A stretch of DNA of 64,000 nucleotides from Marinobacter sp. S6332 (GTDB lineage: Bacteria > Pseudomonadota > Gammaproteobacteria > Pseudomonadales > Oleiphilaceae): NCBI RefSeq assembly GCF_023016045.1, contig NZ_JALKAP010000007.1, positions 124,001-188,000 on the forward strand. The letters are read 5' to 3'. The notes under the pieces were generated by a model that saw nothing but the letters and a program-made list of their open reading frames with translations, was not told the DNA's origin and ran no database searches. The number at the start of each line of letters is the position of its first letter. Position 1 is the stretch's first letter. The translations under genes and the position numbers were made by a program. This document shows positions 45,206-56,519 of the stretch, in pieces.

Positions 45206-46204
45206 ATGAATCTCTCACGCATTGATCTCAACCTGCTTGTTTATCTTGATGTTTTATTGCGGGAGCGCAATGTAACAAAAGCTGCCAACCACCTTGGCAT
45301 CACCCAGCCTGCCATGAGCAATAGCTTACGACGCTTGCGGGACTTATTTGGTGACCCTTTGTTGGTGCGGACAAGCGAAGGCATGACTGCCACCGAACGC
45401 GCTCAGGAATTGCAGCCATTGGTGAGAGGGATTCTTTCAGATATTGAGCAAGCCGTGCAGGAGAAAACGCCGTTTGCAGCACTTGAAAGCCAGCGGGTGT
45501 TTCGCATTATGGCCAGTGATTATGCTGAATCCTGCTTAATGCCACGGGTATTGCGACGCATCCGGCAGGAGGCGCCTTATGTCACGCTTGATGTTTTGAC
45601 TCCCAGTGATGTGAGCTTTTTGGACGTGGAGCAGGGTCGTCTGGATATGGCGATCAACCGTTTTGATAAAATCCCTCAGTCCTTTCATCAAAAAACTCTG
45701 TGGATTGAGTATTTTGCCTGCCTGATGAACGCCCGCAACCCAATACTCAGGGAGCCGTTCACCTTGGACACCTATCTGGATGCGAGCCATATATGGGTCA
45801 GTAAAACCGGCTTTGGTGTCGGTGTTGGGGTAAACCCGAAAGACGTACAGCGGCTTGGCTGGGTTGATGAAGCTTTGTCCCGGATGGGTAGCAAACGCCA
45901 AATTTCAGTATTCACCCGGCATTACCAGTCGGCTATGCTTTTGGCTGAACAGCATGATCTAATCGCCACATTGCCGTCCAGAGCTGCCTGGCTGCAAAAA
46001 GACAATGCAAATCTTGTGGTAAAGATTCCACCCTTCGAGATCCCACCTTTTGAGCTAAAAATGGCATGGAGCCCGTTGCTCCAGCACAACGCGGATCATC
46101 AGTGGCTGCGACGGTTAATTTCAGATGTGGCGGAAGAGGTGGATGAGGAGTTCGCGCCCTTTGGCGCTCGCTTTGAGTCTATCGAAGTTACCGATACTGA
46201 TTAA
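45206..46204 (+). CDS. LysR-family transcriptional regulator
   Basis: The 332-residue protein has an N-terminal helix-turn-helix (DVLLRERNVTKAANHLGITQ; MSNSLRRLRDLFGDPLLVRT) and a C-terminal effector domain. The start is the ATG at 45206 after GGAG; the frame is open from 45188. The 245 bases before it are A+T-rich, as common for LysR operators. The target genes are not identifiable. It converges on the GNAT fusion gene. Confidence 0.9.
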   Translation: MNLSRIDLNLLVYLDVLLRERNVTKAANHLGITQPAMSNSLRRLRDLFGDPLLVRTSEGMTATERAQELQPLVRGILSDIEQAVQEKTPFAALESQRVFRIMASDYAESCLMPRVLRRIRQEAPYVTLDVLTPSDVSFLDVEQGRLDMAINRFDKIPQSFHQKTLWIEYFACLMNARNPILREPFTLDTYLDASHIWVSKTGFGVGVGVNPKDVQRLGWVDEALSRMGSKRQISVFTRHYQSAMLLAEQHDLIATLPSRAAWLQKDNANLVVKIPPFEIPPFELKMAWSPLLQHNADHQWLRRLISDVAEEVDEEFAPFGARFESIEVTDTD

Positions 46205-46212
46205 GGCGCCCA

Positions 46213-47181
46213 TTAAATCGGTAGCTCGCGCAGCTCAAGGGAGCTGCGCCCTGTGTCCCACATACGCTGGAAATTATCGGAAAGCAGCTTAACCCTTCCG
46301 CCGTCAGCAAAGCCCGCAAACCCTGCTGGTTGGCTAAAATCGTGCCGATATATGACACCTTCGCGATCTGCGAGGATAAATGGCTGGTCTTCGTGGGGAT
46401 AGTCATTGTTGACCAGCTTTAGCTCAATGCGGCTGGGTAGTCTGCGCATTAATTCGACCAATTGATGGCGGCGCTTTACAAGGGGCTGGTCATCGTGGAT
46501 TAACAGCCGAATTTCGCTGAGCCTGTGCTGGCGCGCAAGGCCAGAAACTAGCTCTCGGAATCTATGGCGATCGTAAAGGTCGTGATCCAGTATGCGATCG
46601 TAAAGCCACAACCGTTGGCTCGCTTGCCCCACCATCGAATCCATCAAATCCAGAAGATGGCTTTCGCTATCAAAGAGCCAAGACTTTGTGTCTGCGCCAA
46701 GCAAGAGAGGCGTTGGCCGTCCGGGCTGAGGCTGCCCTGCAAGAAGGGTCGGAGCAAAACAACGCATATCTAAATGCGGTATACCTGCATCATCATATGG
46801 CTCTGAGCAGACATGAAACCCTGCGCGTTGGTAGAAGGGTATGGCGTGTTGTTGAGCCGAGAGCTTCAATTCCTGATATTGTCCGGCGGACTCAGTGATT
46901 AGATGTTGGAGTAGGGCGTCACCGATACCTTGGCCACGGAATTCAGGCAGTATGGCCATCCGCCCTATATGACCGGTTTCGTTCAGCGTCGAGAACATCC
47001 GGGCGACGCCAGCGGGCGTATTGTCGGGCAGCACCGCAAGAAAATGATCGGCAATTTCGTCGGTATCGTCCCATTCAAGCTCAGGCGGTACCTTTTGCTC
47101 TTCAACAAAAACCTTCTGGCGGATACTCCGGATGTGCGCCGGAGCGAGCTGCCAGCTGTATTTGCGAATTCGGATGGTCAT
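46213..47181 (-). CDS. GNAT acetyltransferase fused to a PLD-like domain
   Basis: The 322-residue protein has an N-terminal GNAT domain (residues about 1-145; RMAILPEFRGQGIGDALLQ is the acetyl-CoA loop) with an N-terminal VFVEEQKVPPELEWD segment. A C-terminal region (about 150-322) looks like a phospholipase D-type domain without a clear HKD motif; it contains LLIHDDQPLVKRRHQLVELM and YRHDFSQPAGFAG. The substrate is unknown. It follows the ribosomal oxygenase gene by 4 bases. Confidence 0.8.
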   Translation of the reverse strand: MTIRIRKYSWQLAPAHIRSIRQKVFVEEQKVPPELEWDDTDEIADHFLAVLPDNTPAGVARMFSTLNETGHIGRMAILPEFRGQGIGDALLQHLITESAGQYQELKLSAQQHAIPFYQRAGFHVCSEPYDDAGIPHLDMRCFAPTLLAGQPQPGRPTPLLLGADTKSWLFDSESHLLDLMDSMVGQASQRLWLYDRILDHDLYDRHRFRELVSGLARQHRLSEIRLLIHDDQPLVKRRHQLVELMRRLPSRIELKLVNNDYPHEDQPFILADREGVIYRHDFSQPAGFAGFADGGRVKLLSDNFQRMWDTGRSSLELRELPI

Positions 47182-47185
47182 GGCA

Positions 47186-48337
47186 TCACTCGAAATACAC
47201 AGAACCCTGATTATAAAGATTTGTTAGCAGGCCGAGCAGGGCCGGGTCTCCGGCAAACTGCGCCAGCGCACTCATATCGATGCGTGAGCCCGCACATAGT
47301 AACGGTGCCAGTGGTCGAGCATCGCCCTTGAGCAGAAATTGCTCGCCGTCTGCGAACAAGGCGGTTTCGTCGCCTACTTCATGGTACGCAAAACGAGAGC
47401 CTTCGTTCCACCGCAGCTGTTCTCCGGCTCGAAGCGCTTCGGCGAAGTCTTCATCTGAAGCTGGCTCCTCGGCAGGCACAACTACATCCATGTTTTTCGG
47501 TGCGGTGGCGTATTGGCCAAACCACAAAGCCAGTTGGCGCTTGTTCTCAAGCTTGTCTGAAAGCACGGCTTGTAATCTGTCAATCACGGCGGGTGCGATG
47601 GTGCCCGGGTTTTCCTGTACCTGGAGATCCGGATCATTCATGTGCTCGTCGGCGCCCGGTTGGTTGCACAGAAAGTCTGTGAACCCCGTAAGCAGGTCGT
47701 CAATTGTCGGCGCACGGAAACCTACCGAGAGGGTAATGCAATCGTCCTCGGCTACCCCGTGATGACCAATTCCGGGGGGCAGATACAGCATATCGCCTGG
47801 CTCTAGGGTCACGGTTTCTTCACCTTCCCAACTGCTGAGTATGCGCAGGGGTGTGCCCTCTACACGGGGAGAGGTTTGGTCGCAGCGGCCGCCGAAGGTC
47901 CAACGCCTGTGTCCCTGTGCTTGCAGCAGGAATACATCGTATTGATCGTAGTGAGGCCCCACGCTGCCCCCTTTGGGTGCGTAGCTGGCCATAATGTCGT
48001 CAAGGCGCCAGTTGGGCACAAAACGAAAATGCTCAAGCAGGTCGGCAACTTCCGGAACCCAGTGGTCCAGTCCCTGAACCAGCAGTGTCCAATCTTGCGC
48101 CGGTAGCTTGCTGAAGTGATCTTCCGGGAAGGGGCCGTTATGCAGCTGCCAAGGTTTACCGTTATCGTTTTCGATAACGATGCGCGACTCCACTCCTTCT
48201 TCGCAGGCAAGGCCTGCTAGTTCGTTGGCATCCACGGGGCATTGGAAACCGGGAAATGCCTGACGGATGACCAGAGGCTTTTTCTGCCAGTAGTCCCTTA
48301 AAAATTCCGAAGGTGAACGTCCGCCAAGCATATCCAT
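47186..48337 (-). CDS. roxA: ribosomal oxygenase (JmjC/cupin), RoxA type
   Basis: The 383-residue protein carries the iron motif GPHYDQYDVF (His, Asp) and the distal His in LPPGIGHHGVAEDD. The RoxA-type N-terminus EFLRDYWQKKPLVIRQAF and a C-terminal dimerisation and winged-helix part are also present. The E. coli protein (YcfD) hydroxylates an Arg of ribosomal protein L16. ATG 48337, with AGGAAG upstream, is chosen over 48376. It is downstream of purB. Confidence 0.9.
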   Translation of the reverse strand: MDMLGGRSPSEFLRDYWQKKPLVIRQAFPGFQCPVDANELAGLACEEGVESRIVIENDNGKPWQLHNGPFPEDHFSKLPAQDWTLLVQGLDHWVPEVADLLEHFRFVPNWRLDDIMASYAPKGGSVGPHYDQYDVFLLQAQGHRRWTFGGRCDQTSPRVEGTPLRILSSWEGEETVTLEPGDMLYLPPGIGHHGVAEDDCITLSVGFRAPTIDDLLTGFTDFLCNQPGADEHMNDPDLQVQENPGTIAPAVIDRLQAVLSDKLENKRQLALWFGQYATAPKNMDVVVPAEEPASDEDFAEALRAGEQLRWNEGSRFAYHEVGDETALFADGEQFLLKGDARPLAPLLCAGSRIDMSALAQFAGDPALLGLLTNLYNQGSVYFE

Positions 48338-48353
48338 GGGATGCTTCCTCAAG

Positions 48354-49757
<1,404 letters not shown>

Positions 49758-49812
49758 TTAGAAAAAAGGGTTTGGAAAATAATGGTACTTATAATACACC
49801 AGCATGGCTGAC

Positions 49813-49846
49813 GAATCAGTGGCGACACAGAATCAGTGGTGACACA
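49813..49846. repeat. 17-bp tandem repeat after hflD
   Basis: GAATCAGTGGCGACACA is followed directly by GAATCAGTGGTGACACA with a single mismatch. The pair ends at the base before the hflD stop codon on the other strand. No function is known; it may be a slippage product. Confidence 0.8.
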
Positions 49847-50491
49847 TTAGCTATCGAACGAGCGGTTTGCCTTCTCTGCAAGCTCTCGCGCATGCGCAAT
49901 CACCTTGCGGCGCGACAGTACCAACTGCCAGCGACGCCCACCGGATTGTCTCCAGAGCACGGCTGATCGAATGCCTGCCAGCAGAAGCGCTCGAACTTTG
50001 GCAGCATTCTCGTCGCGCTGAAGTAGTGAAGGGTTACCACTTACCTGAATACGCAGGCTGAATGTGCTGATGGTGTCGGTGTAGATAGAAGCCAGATTGC
50101 TGATCAAATTTGAATGCACATAGCCAAAGTGGCTGGCGGTGTGCCGAGCCTGTTCGATGCGGCTACCGATCACTTCCAGCATGTCGCTGTGTCGGTTGAG
50201 CTTGGATTCTAGATGAATGAGGTTGAGAACGTAGCGCAGCACCTCAATATCCTGCTGCTTTTTTTGATCGCTCATGACTGTCGCAAGTGTCACGAGGCCT
50301 TCACGTACATCTGCAAGCTCACCGCCATATACATCTAAAGTGCTGGCAGGGTTGGTAGCAAACAGTGAACGCAGGCAGGTTTCCAAACTGGTTTGATTAC
50401 AAGTACCGTTGTTAGCGATTTGCTGAACCAGGTTGGCCGCTTGAAATACGCCTGCCAGTGCAAGGGTTTGGTCATGAAGCGACCGGCTCAT
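49847..50491 (-). CDS. hflD: HflD-type high-frequency lysogenisation regulator
   Basis: The 214-residue all-helical protein is of the HflD family (begins [20 protein letters not shown]; contains [17 protein letters not shown]). It overlaps mnmA by 4 bases, the order known from other gammaproteobacteria. The cellular role beyond effects on phage CII is unclear. Confidence 0.92.
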   Translation of the reverse strand: MSRSLHDQTLALAGVFQAANLVQQIANNGTCNQTSLETCLRSLFATNPASTLDVYGGELADVREGLVTLATVMSDQKKQQDIEVLRYVLNLIHLESKLNRHSDMLEVIGSRIEQARHTASHFGYVHSNLISNLASIYTDTISTFSLRIQVSGNPSLLQRDENAAKVRALLLAGIRSAVLWRQSGGRRWQLVLSRRKVIAHARELAEKANRSFDS

Positions 50492-51672
50492 TGGTGTAGT
50501 TCCTGCGTTAACTGAGTCTGCGAAATACGGTCGGGAAGGGCTTCGCCATCGCGCCAGGTTTCTGTAATCACTCCGCCACCAAGGCAGGTGTCCCCATCGT
50601 AGAAAACCACAGATTGCCCCGGTGTTACGGCTCTTTGGGCGTCGTCAAATACCACTTTTACGCCACCCTCAATAACAGTCACTTGGCAGTCTTGATCCGG
50701 CTGGCGATAGCGGGTTTTCGCTTTGCAACGGAAGGACTTAGAGGGAGGTTCACCGGCAACCCAGTCGATTGGGTCGGAGACTAAACCCCGAGAAAACAAA
50801 AGTGGGTGCTGCTTACCCTGTACGGCAGTCAGTACGTTTCGCTTCAGGTCTTTGCCCGCCACGTACCAAGGATCGTCGCCAAAGTCACTGAGTCCTCCGA
50901 TGCCGAGGCCCTGACGCTGGCCAATCGTGTGGTACATAAGCCCCTGATGCCGACCGATCTTTTTGCCTTCCGGGGTTTCAATATCACCCGGTTGAGCGGG
51001 CAAATACTGCTTCAGAAAATCGCTGAATTTACGCTCGCCGATAAAGCAGATGCCGGTGGAGTCTTTTTTGTCATGGGTGATGAAGCCTTGCTGCTCGGCA
51101 ATCCGGCGAACTTCGGGCTTTTCCAGCTCGCCCACAGGGAAGAGTGTGCGGGCAATGCGCTCACCGGACACAGCGTGAAGGAAGTAACTCTGATCCTTGT
51201 TGCCGTCCAGACCTTTCAGCAGCAATGCTTTGCTTGAACCATCCGCGAGCGGTCGCTGGCGAGTGTAATGTCCGGTGGCAATGTAGTCGGCACCCAGTGT
51301 GATGGCGTAATCGAGAAAGGCCCGGAATTTGACCTCTTTGTTGCAAAGAATGTCCGGATTGGGCGTGCGACCAGCCTGATATTCCGAAAGGAAGTGTTCG
51401 AAAACACGATCCCAGTATTCAGCGGCAAAGCTCGCGGTATGAAGTTTTATGCCCATTTCATCCGCGACCGCTTGAGCGTCTGCTAGGTCGGTCATGGCGG
51501 TGCAGTACTCTGTGCCGTCATCCTCGTCCCAGTTCTTCATAAACAGGCCTTCGACCTGATAGCCCTGATCTTTGAGTAACCAGGCCGCCACCGATGAATC
51601 AACACCGCCGGACATGCCGACGATAACGCGTGTTTTCTCTGGTGAGCGAGCTTCGGATGATGGATTCGTCAT
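50488..51672 (-). CDS. mnmA: tRNA-specific 2-thiouridylase
   Basis: The 394-residue protein carries the PP-loop [13 protein letters not shown], the catalytic Cys region ([10 protein letters not shown]) and the second Cys in [12 protein letters not shown]. It forms 2-thiouridine at position 34 of Lys, Glu and Gln tRNAs with TusE-delivered sulfur. ATG 51672 is chosen; GTG at 51687 is possible but has no better ribosome site. Nudix is upstream and hflD overlaps downstream by 4 bases. Confidence 0.95.
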   Translation of the reverse strand: MTNPSSEARSPEKTRVIVGMSGGVDSSVAAWLLKDQGYQVEGLFMKNWDEDDGTEYCTAMTDLADAQAVADEMGIKLHTASFAAEYWDRVFEHFLSEYQAGRTPNPDILCNKEVKFRAFLDYAITLGADYIATGHYTRQRPLADGSSKALLLKGLDGNKDQSYFLHAVSGERIARTLFPVGELEKPEVRRIAEQQGFITHDKKDSTGICFIGERKFSDFLKQYLPAQPGDIETPEGKKIGRHQGLMYHTIGQRQGLGIGGLSDFGDDPWYVAGKDLKRNVLTAVQGKQHPLLFSRGLVSDPIDWVAGEPPSKSFRCKAKTRYRQPDQDCQVTVIEGGVKVVFDDAQRAVTPGQSVVFYDGDTCLGGGVITETWRDGEALPDRISQTQLTQELHQ

Positions 51673-51723
51673 GACAATTCTTGGCACCGGTGCAAAACGC
51701 GGGAGTTTAACATTTTGTGCCGG

Positions 51724-52173
51724 TTACGTCTGCGAGTCTGCGATCACATCCAGCGGATAGCAGCGGCCATCTCGGTAATCTTCTATGCACTTGATAACCA
51801 GAGGGCTGCGTAGTTTGTCGCCAAGCTGCCGGATGTCTTCTAGTGGCAACCAGTGAGCTGCGATGATCCCTGTGTCGAGCTCTTCAGTGACTTGTTGTCG
51901 TGCCTTTCCGATAAAGCAGAACCGATAATAGGTTACTCCGTTTGCAGGGGCTTTATAGGTGTATAGACCAAGAAAGTGCTTAGGTTCGACCTCCCAGCCG
52001 GTCTCTTCCAAAGCTTCTCGGCGCACTGCATCGAGAATTGCCTCGTCTTCTTCAACGTGACCGGCAGGCTGATTGAATACAACCTTCCCGCTGCTGCGTT
52101 CTTCCACCATCAGGAAGCGGCCGTCGGAGTCTTCTACAACCACGGCTACCGTGGCGTGTGGCGTCCAGGTCAT
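51724..52173 (-). CDS. nudJ: NUDIX hydrolase, NudJ-like
   Basis: The 149-residue protein has a Nudix box (GHVEEDEAILDAVRREALEE, then TGWEV) with the conserved REXXEE. NudJ-type enzymes hydrolyse nucleoside diphosphates and related phosphates. It overlaps rluE by 4 bases. The substrate is inferred from its position beside mnmA and rluE in other gammaproteobacteria. Confidence 0.85.
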   Translation of the reverse strand: MTWTPHATVAVVVEDSDGRFLMVEERSSGKVVFNQPAGHVEEDEAILDAVRREALEETGWEVEPKHFLGLYTYKAPANGVTYYRFCFIGKARQQVTEELDTGIIAAHWLPLEDIRQLGDKLRSPLVIKCIEDYRDGRCYPLDVIADSQT

Positions 52174-52808
52174 GAGCGTCGTCGTCTCCTTGGCGTATTG
52201 CCTGATTTAGTAGGTGTCGGGCGCTTTGCGGATTTTGGTGTTGTAGGCAAGTTAACGGGTATTTTGCGGTACTTGCCCGGCTCAAGCCCATCCAGCGACC
52301 AGTCGCCAATACGATAGCGGATCAGTCGCAACGTTGGAAACCCAACCGCAGCGGTCATTCGTCGTACCTGCCGGTTGCGACCTTCGGTAATGGTTAACTC
52401 GATCCAGCTGGTGGGCACCGTGTTGCGTTGGCGCACTGGCGGCACTCTGGGCCAAAGCTCTGGCTCACCCATTATGCGGGCTTTAGCGGGTCGAGTTCGC
52501 CCGTCTTTAAGTGAAACGCCTGCGGCGAGTTGGTCTATTGCGCTTGCACAAATCTCGCCTTCTACCTGAACCCAGTAGGTTTTAGGCATCTTTTGTTCGG
52601 GGGATGCTATTCGGTGCTGTAGGGCCCCGTCGCTGGTTAGCAGCAGTAAACCCTCGGAATCGTAATCGAGCCGCCCGGCAGGGTAGATGTACGGGATGCG
52701 AATCCAGTCGGCTAGAGTGGCGCGCCGTTTTTCTCCGTCTTTAGCCGGTTCATCCGTGAACTGGCAGAGTACCTGAAAGGGCTTGTTGAATAGAATAAGA
52801 TCGGCCAT
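52170..52808 (-). CDS. rluE: 23S rRNA pseudouridine synthase, RluE type
   Basis: The 212-residue protein carries the catalytic Asp in AGRLDYDSEGLLLLTSDG and the RsuA-like C-terminal motif ITEGRNRQVRRMTAAVG. It starts directly in the catalytic domain with LILFNKPFQVLCQF and lacks an S4 domain, as RluE does. RluE modifies U2457 of 23S rRNA. In other bacteria it borders icd, which is absent here. Confidence 0.92.
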   Translation of the reverse strand: MADLILFNKPFQVLCQFTDEPAKDGEKRRATLADWIRIPYIYPAGRLDYDSEGLLLLTSDGALQHRIASPEQKMPKTYWVQVEGEICASAIDQLAAGVSLKDGRTRPAKARIMGEPELWPRVPPVRQRNTVPTSWIELTITEGRNRQVRRMTAAVGFPTLRLIRYRIGDWSLDGLEPGKYRKIPVNLPTTPKSAKRPTPTKSGNTPRRRRRS

Positions 52809-52976
52809 CGAGGCAGCTCCAGAGCGGAGAAATTAAAAGCAGGGGAAAGATTACGTAGAAAAGGTGAGATTGAAAAGCGCGGGATAGATCCCGTGCCCAA
52901 CGCTCAGCAAATAGACAGCCCCCAGCTTTACTTCAGCAAGAGGGCTTCTAAATAACAAAATGGTAGAGTCGGTTGG

Positions 52977-53246
52977 TTAGCCGTTCGCAGCGCGAGGTGA
53001 GTAGTCTGCATGATCCGACGCCTCGTTAGAGGTGGCTGCTTGCTCATCCGGTACTATGTTGACGGCGTGCACACCCTTGTCGCTAGGCTTTTTATCAAAA
53101 CTGACTGTTTGGCCTGCCTTTAATGTTTTATACCCGTCTATCTGAACGGATGAAAAATGGGCAAACAGGTCGTCACTGCAGCCATCTTCAATAATGAAGC
53201 CGTACCCTTTGGCATTGTTGAACCATTTTACTTTGCCTCTTGGCAT
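52977..53246 (-). CDS. cspD: cold-shock domain protein, CspD type
   Basis: The 89-residue protein carries RNP1 (KGYGFI) and RNP2 (LFAHFSSVQ). The C-terminal tail is acidic and longer than CspD of E. coli (74). ATG 53246 is chosen, with GGGGAG upstream, over a longer frame to 53306. CspD binds single-stranded nucleic acid and slows replication in stationary phase. It is divergent from clpS, the usual arrangement. Confidence 0.92.
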   Translation of the reverse strand: MPRGKVKWFNNAKGYGFIIEDGCSDDLFAHFSSVQIDGYKTLKAGQTVSFDKKPSDKGVHAVNIVPDEQAATSNEASDHADYSPRAANG

Positions 53247-53559
53247 GATGAACTCCCCTGTTCTTTCGCTGTCACTTGTTGTTGTAGATTCCAAAACAAC
53301 CGGCAAACGCGTCTGTACCTCACCGGTCTTCAGTTACAAAAAATGCACGTGTATTTACATTATTTAACACTCTTGGGTAACTGTCGACCAAACCCGGGGT
53401 CGAGTCAATAGCCTCTATTACGGTAATGTGTGGTTGAACGCAGTCCGGAAGCGGTATCATGCTCGTATTGTTAAATACCTCACGCTCGGGTTTGAATCTG
53501 ACTTGAAAACCCGGGTCCAGACAACCACATTGATTAAAGGCACCGATAACCGGTAAAGA
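53247..53559. other. shared promoter region of cspD and clpS
   Basis: These 313 bases hold no gene. TTGAAC (53434-53439) and TATCAT (53455-53460) could be a clpS promoter with a short 15-base spacer, and TTAAAT-type A+T runs lie near 53360 for the cspD side. A TCGACC/GGTCGA inverted repeat (53384-53403) is present. Nothing else is clear. Confidence 0.5.
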
Positions 53560-53922
53560 ATGATGCGGACTATCGAAAATTCTCTACTAGTATTAAATCA
53601 GGGGGAGGAAGAACTGCCCGGGCGTCACGATGAGCTCAGCGTTGCTCCCGAAAAGCCTGCACTGAAGCGTCCGGCTCAATATAAGGTGATGCTTCTTAAC
53701 GACGACTACACACCCATGGATTTTGTTGTGGATGTGCTAATGACCTTCTTCGGTATGAATGAAGAAAAGGCGACGCAGGTGATGCTGCTCGTCCATACGC
53801 AGGGAAAGGCAGTATGCGGGGTGTATACCCGGGACATCGCGGAAACAAAGGCGGCACAGGTGAACCAGTATTCCTCGGAATGCGAACATCCGCTCCTTTG
53901 CGAGATTGAATGTGCAGACTGA
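53560..53922 (+). CDS. clpS: Clp adaptor protein ClpS
   Basis: The 120-residue protein carries the core [20 protein letters not shown] with the N-degron pocket residues, and [24 protein letters not shown]. ClpS hands proteins with N-terminal Leu, Phe, Tyr or Trp to ClpAP. Two adjacent ATGs (53560, 53563) are possible. It is 18 bases before clpA. Confidence 0.96.
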   Translation: MMRTIENSLLVLNQGEEELPGRHDELSVAPEKPALKRPAQYKVMLLNDDYTPMDFVVDVLMTFFGMNEEKATQVMLLVHTQGKAVCGVYTRDIAETKAAQVNQYSSECEHPLLCEIECAD

Positions 53923-53940
53923 TAGACGTTGGGGTGGCCC

Positions 53941-56211
53941 ATGCTGAGCAAAGATCTTGAAATTACGCTGAATACGGCCTTTAAAAGTGCCCGCGACAAG
54001 CGCCATGAGTTCATGACCGTAGAGCATTTGTTGTTAGCTCTGCTGGAGAATGAGTCTGCTGTGGGTGTTCTCAAAGCCTGCGGTGCAGACCTCAAGCAGC
54101 TCCATGATGAGTTGGTTGAGTTTGTGGATTCCACAACACCCTTGATTCCGGGTAGCGATGATGAGCGCGAGACTCAGCCCACTCTCGGTTTTCAGAGAGT
54201 GCTACAGCGCGCTGTGTTCCATGTGCAATCCTCCGGTAAGAAAGAGGTAACCGGCGCTAACGTTCTGGTTGCCATTTTCAGTGAACAGGAAAGTCAGGCC
54301 GTGTACGTGCTCAAAAAACAGAGCGTCGCGCGCATTGATGTCGTCAACTTTGTGTCTCATGGGATCTCCCGTGTTCAAGGCGCTGAAGACCCGGATAGCA
54401 GTGAGCAAGCCTCACATGAGGAGGCTGGCGAAGAGGGCGGGCAGTCCAAGCCGCTGGAAACCTACGCAACCAATCTAAATGAACAGGCCCGCCAAGGGCG
54501 CATTGACCCGTTAATTGGGCGTGAGCACGAGGTTGAGCGAGTGGTGCAGATTCTTGTGCGCCGTCGCAAGAACAACCCGTTGCTTGTGGGTGAAGCCGGA
54601 GTAGGCAAAACCGCCATTGCGGAAGGGCTTGCCAAGCGCATTGTTGATGGCCAAGTGCCAGAGATTATCGCCGATGGCGTGGTGTATTCATTGGATCTCG
54701 GCGCTTTGCTGGCAGGAACCAAGTACCGTGGTGACTTCGAAAAGCGCTTGAAGGCTTTGTTAGCGGAGTTGAAAAAACAGAAGCACGCGATTCTGTTTAT
54801 TGATGAGATTCACACCATTATTGGTGCAGGGTCCGCATCTGGTGGCGTGATGGACGCCTCCAACCTACTCAAACCTATGCTGGGTTCGGGTGAGATCCGC
54901 TGCATCGGTTCCACCACCTATCAGGAATTCCGGGGTATCTTCGAGAAGGACAGTGCGCTGGCCCGTCGCTTCCAGAAGATTGATGTGAACGAGCCCAGTG
55001 TTGAGGATACCTACCAGATTCTTAAAGGGCTGAAGCCAAACTTTGAAAAGCACCACGATCTGAAATATACGGATCAGGCTTTGCGAGTGGCTGCGGAATT
55101 GGCAGATCGTTACATTACAGATCGCCACCTCCCGGATAAAGCCATTGATGTGATTGATGAGGCCGGAGCCAGGCAGCGTTTGGTGTCTGAGGACAAGCGT
55201 CTGAAAACGGTTGATGTCCCGGAAATCGAGGAAGTGGTTGCGAAAATTGCCCGTATTCCGCCTAAAAACGTTTCCAGTAGCGATAAAGACTTGCTGCGGA
55301 ATTTGGAGCGGGATCTCAAGATGGTGGTCTTCGGGCAAGACCCGGCCATTGAATCCCTCACAATGGCAATCAAGCTGGCGCGGGCGGGTTTGAAGTCACC
55401 AGAAAAGCCGGATGGTTCCTTCCTGTTTGCCGGGCCTACGGGTGTTGGTAAAACAGAGGTTACCAAGCAGCTTGCCAAGGCACTCGGTGTCGAGTTGGTT
55501 CGATTCGATATGTCCGAGTATATGGAGCGCCACACGGTCTCCCGTCTTATTGGCGCGCCCCCGGGCTATGTGGGCTACGATCAGGGTGGCCTGTTAACAG
55601 AAGCCGTTAACAAGCATCCACACTGTGTTTTGTTGCTGGATGAAATCGAGAAGGCGCATCCGGAAGTCTTCAACTTGTTGTTGCAGGTTATGGACCACGG
55701 TACTTTGACTGATAACAACGGGCGCAAGGCTGACTTCCGGCACGTGATTCTCGTGATGACCACCAACGCTGGGGCTGAAAGCATGGCTCGCCGTTCGATG
55801 GGCTTTAGCGAGCAGGATCACAGCAGTGATGGTATGGAGATTATAAGCAAAACCTTCACGCCGGAGTTCCGTAACCGTCTGGATAGCATTATCCAGTTTG
55901 GTGACTTGCAGAAGGTAACCATCACTCATGTAGTGGACAAGTTCCTCACAGAGCTGCAAGCGCAACTAGACGAGAAGCATGTCGTTCTGCATGTGGATGA
56001 TGACGTTAAGTCTTGGCTCGCAGACAAGGGGTACGATGTGACGATGGGCGCCCGCCCGATGTCGCGTCTGATTCAGGACAAGATTAAACGTCCTCTAGCT
56101 GAACAAATTCTGTTTGGTAGTTTGTCTGAGAAGGGTGGGGATGTGTTTATCCATCTTAAAGATGATGATCTGGTATTTGACTATGAAGATGAGCCTGCAG
56201 AAGCCGTTTAA
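53941..56211 (+). CDS. clpA: ClpA ATPase subunit of ClpAP
   Basis: The 756-residue protein has an N-domain (MLSKDLEITLNTAF), two AAA+ domains with Walker A GEAGVGKTAIAEGL and GPTGVGKTEVTKQL, Walker B motifs LFIDEIHTI and LLLDEIEKAH, and the C-terminal sensor region. The start at 53941 matches E. coli (758 residues). It unfolds N-degron and other substrates for ClpP, which is not in the window. Confidence 0.97.
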   Translation: MLSKDLEITLNTAFKSARDKRHEFMTVEHLLLALLENESAVGVLKACGADLKQLHDELVEFVDSTTPLIPGSDDERETQPTLGFQRVLQRAVFHVQSSGKKEVTGANVLVAIFSEQESQAVYVLKKQSVARIDVVNFVSHGISRVQGAEDPDSSEQASHEEAGEEGGQSKPLETYATNLNEQARQGRIDPLIGREHEVERVVQILVRRRKNNPLLVGEAGVGKTAIAEGLAKRIVDGQVPEIIADGVVYSLDLGALLAGTKYRGDFEKRLKALLAELKKQKHAILFIDEIHTIIGAGSASGGVMDASNLLKPMLGSGEIRCIGSTTYQEFRGIFEKDSALARRFQKIDVNEPSVEDTYQILKGLKPNFEKHHDLKYTDQALRVAAELADRYITDRHLPDKAIDVIDEAGARQRLVSEDKRLKTVDVPEIEEVVAKIARIPPKNVSSSDKDLLRNLERDLKMVVFGQDPAIESLTMAIKLARAGLKSPEKPDGSFLFAGPTGVGKTEVTKQLAKALGVELVRFDMSEYMERHTVSRLIGAPPGYVGYDQGGLLTEAVNKHPHCVLLLDEIEKAHPEVFNLLLQVMDHGTLTDNNGRKADFRHVILVMTTNAGAESMARRSMGFSEQDHSSDGMEIISKTFTPEFRNRLDSIIQFGDLQKVTITHVVDKFLTELQAQLDEKHVVLHVDDDVKSWLADKGYDVTMGARPMSRLIQDKIKRPLAEQILFGSLSEKGGDVFIHLKDDDLVFDYEDEPAEAV

Positions 56212-56244
56212 GAGAGACGGGTAGGCTAGAAAAAAGTCAGTAAC

Positions 56245-56284
56245 AAAAAAACCGCTGCAGTGATGCAGCGGTTTTTTTATTTTT
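56245..56284. terminator. bidirectional terminator between clpA and infA
   Basis: CCGCTGCA (56252-56259) pairs with TGCAGCGG (56264-56271) around GTGA, with an A-run before and a T-run after. It therefore can stop both the clpA and the infA transcripts. Confidence 0.9.
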
Positions 56285-56300
56285 CGATATCGCCGTCGTT

Positions 56301-56519
56301 TTAACGGGCGCGGTACACAATCCGACCTTTACTCAGGTCGTAAGGTGTTAATTCAACCTTGACCTTGTCGCCGGTCAGAATGCGGATATAGTTTTTGCGC
56401 ATCTTGCCGGAAATGTGGGCGGTAACAACGTGTCCATTGCTCAACTCAACCCGGAACATGGTGTTTGGAAGGGTATCAAGAATAACGCCTTCCATTTCAA
56501 TAGCATCTGTCTTCGCCAT
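56301..56519 (-). CDS. infA: translation initiation factor IF-1
   Basis: The 72-residue protein carries the OB-fold IF-1 sequence [20 protein letters not shown] and ends RGRIVYR(A)R. IF-1 binds the A site of the 30S subunit. It stands between clpA and the two aminoacyl-tRNA-protein transferases, as in Pseudomonas. Confidence 0.97.
   Translation of the reverse strand: MAKTDAIEMEGVILDTLPNTMFRVELSNGHVVTAHISGKMRKNYIRILTGDKVKVELTPYDLSKGRIVYRAR

Noticed and set aside
46228..46249. Perfect 9-base hairpin (GCGCAGCTC/GAGCTGCGC) after the LysR gene
   Set aside because: It lies inside the 3' end of the GNAT fusion and has no T-run, so I did not call it a terminator.
53941..56211. Possible selenocysteine or frameshift in clpA or gpx
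   Set aside because: Both frames are intact, and gpx uses an ordinary Cys codon at the active site.
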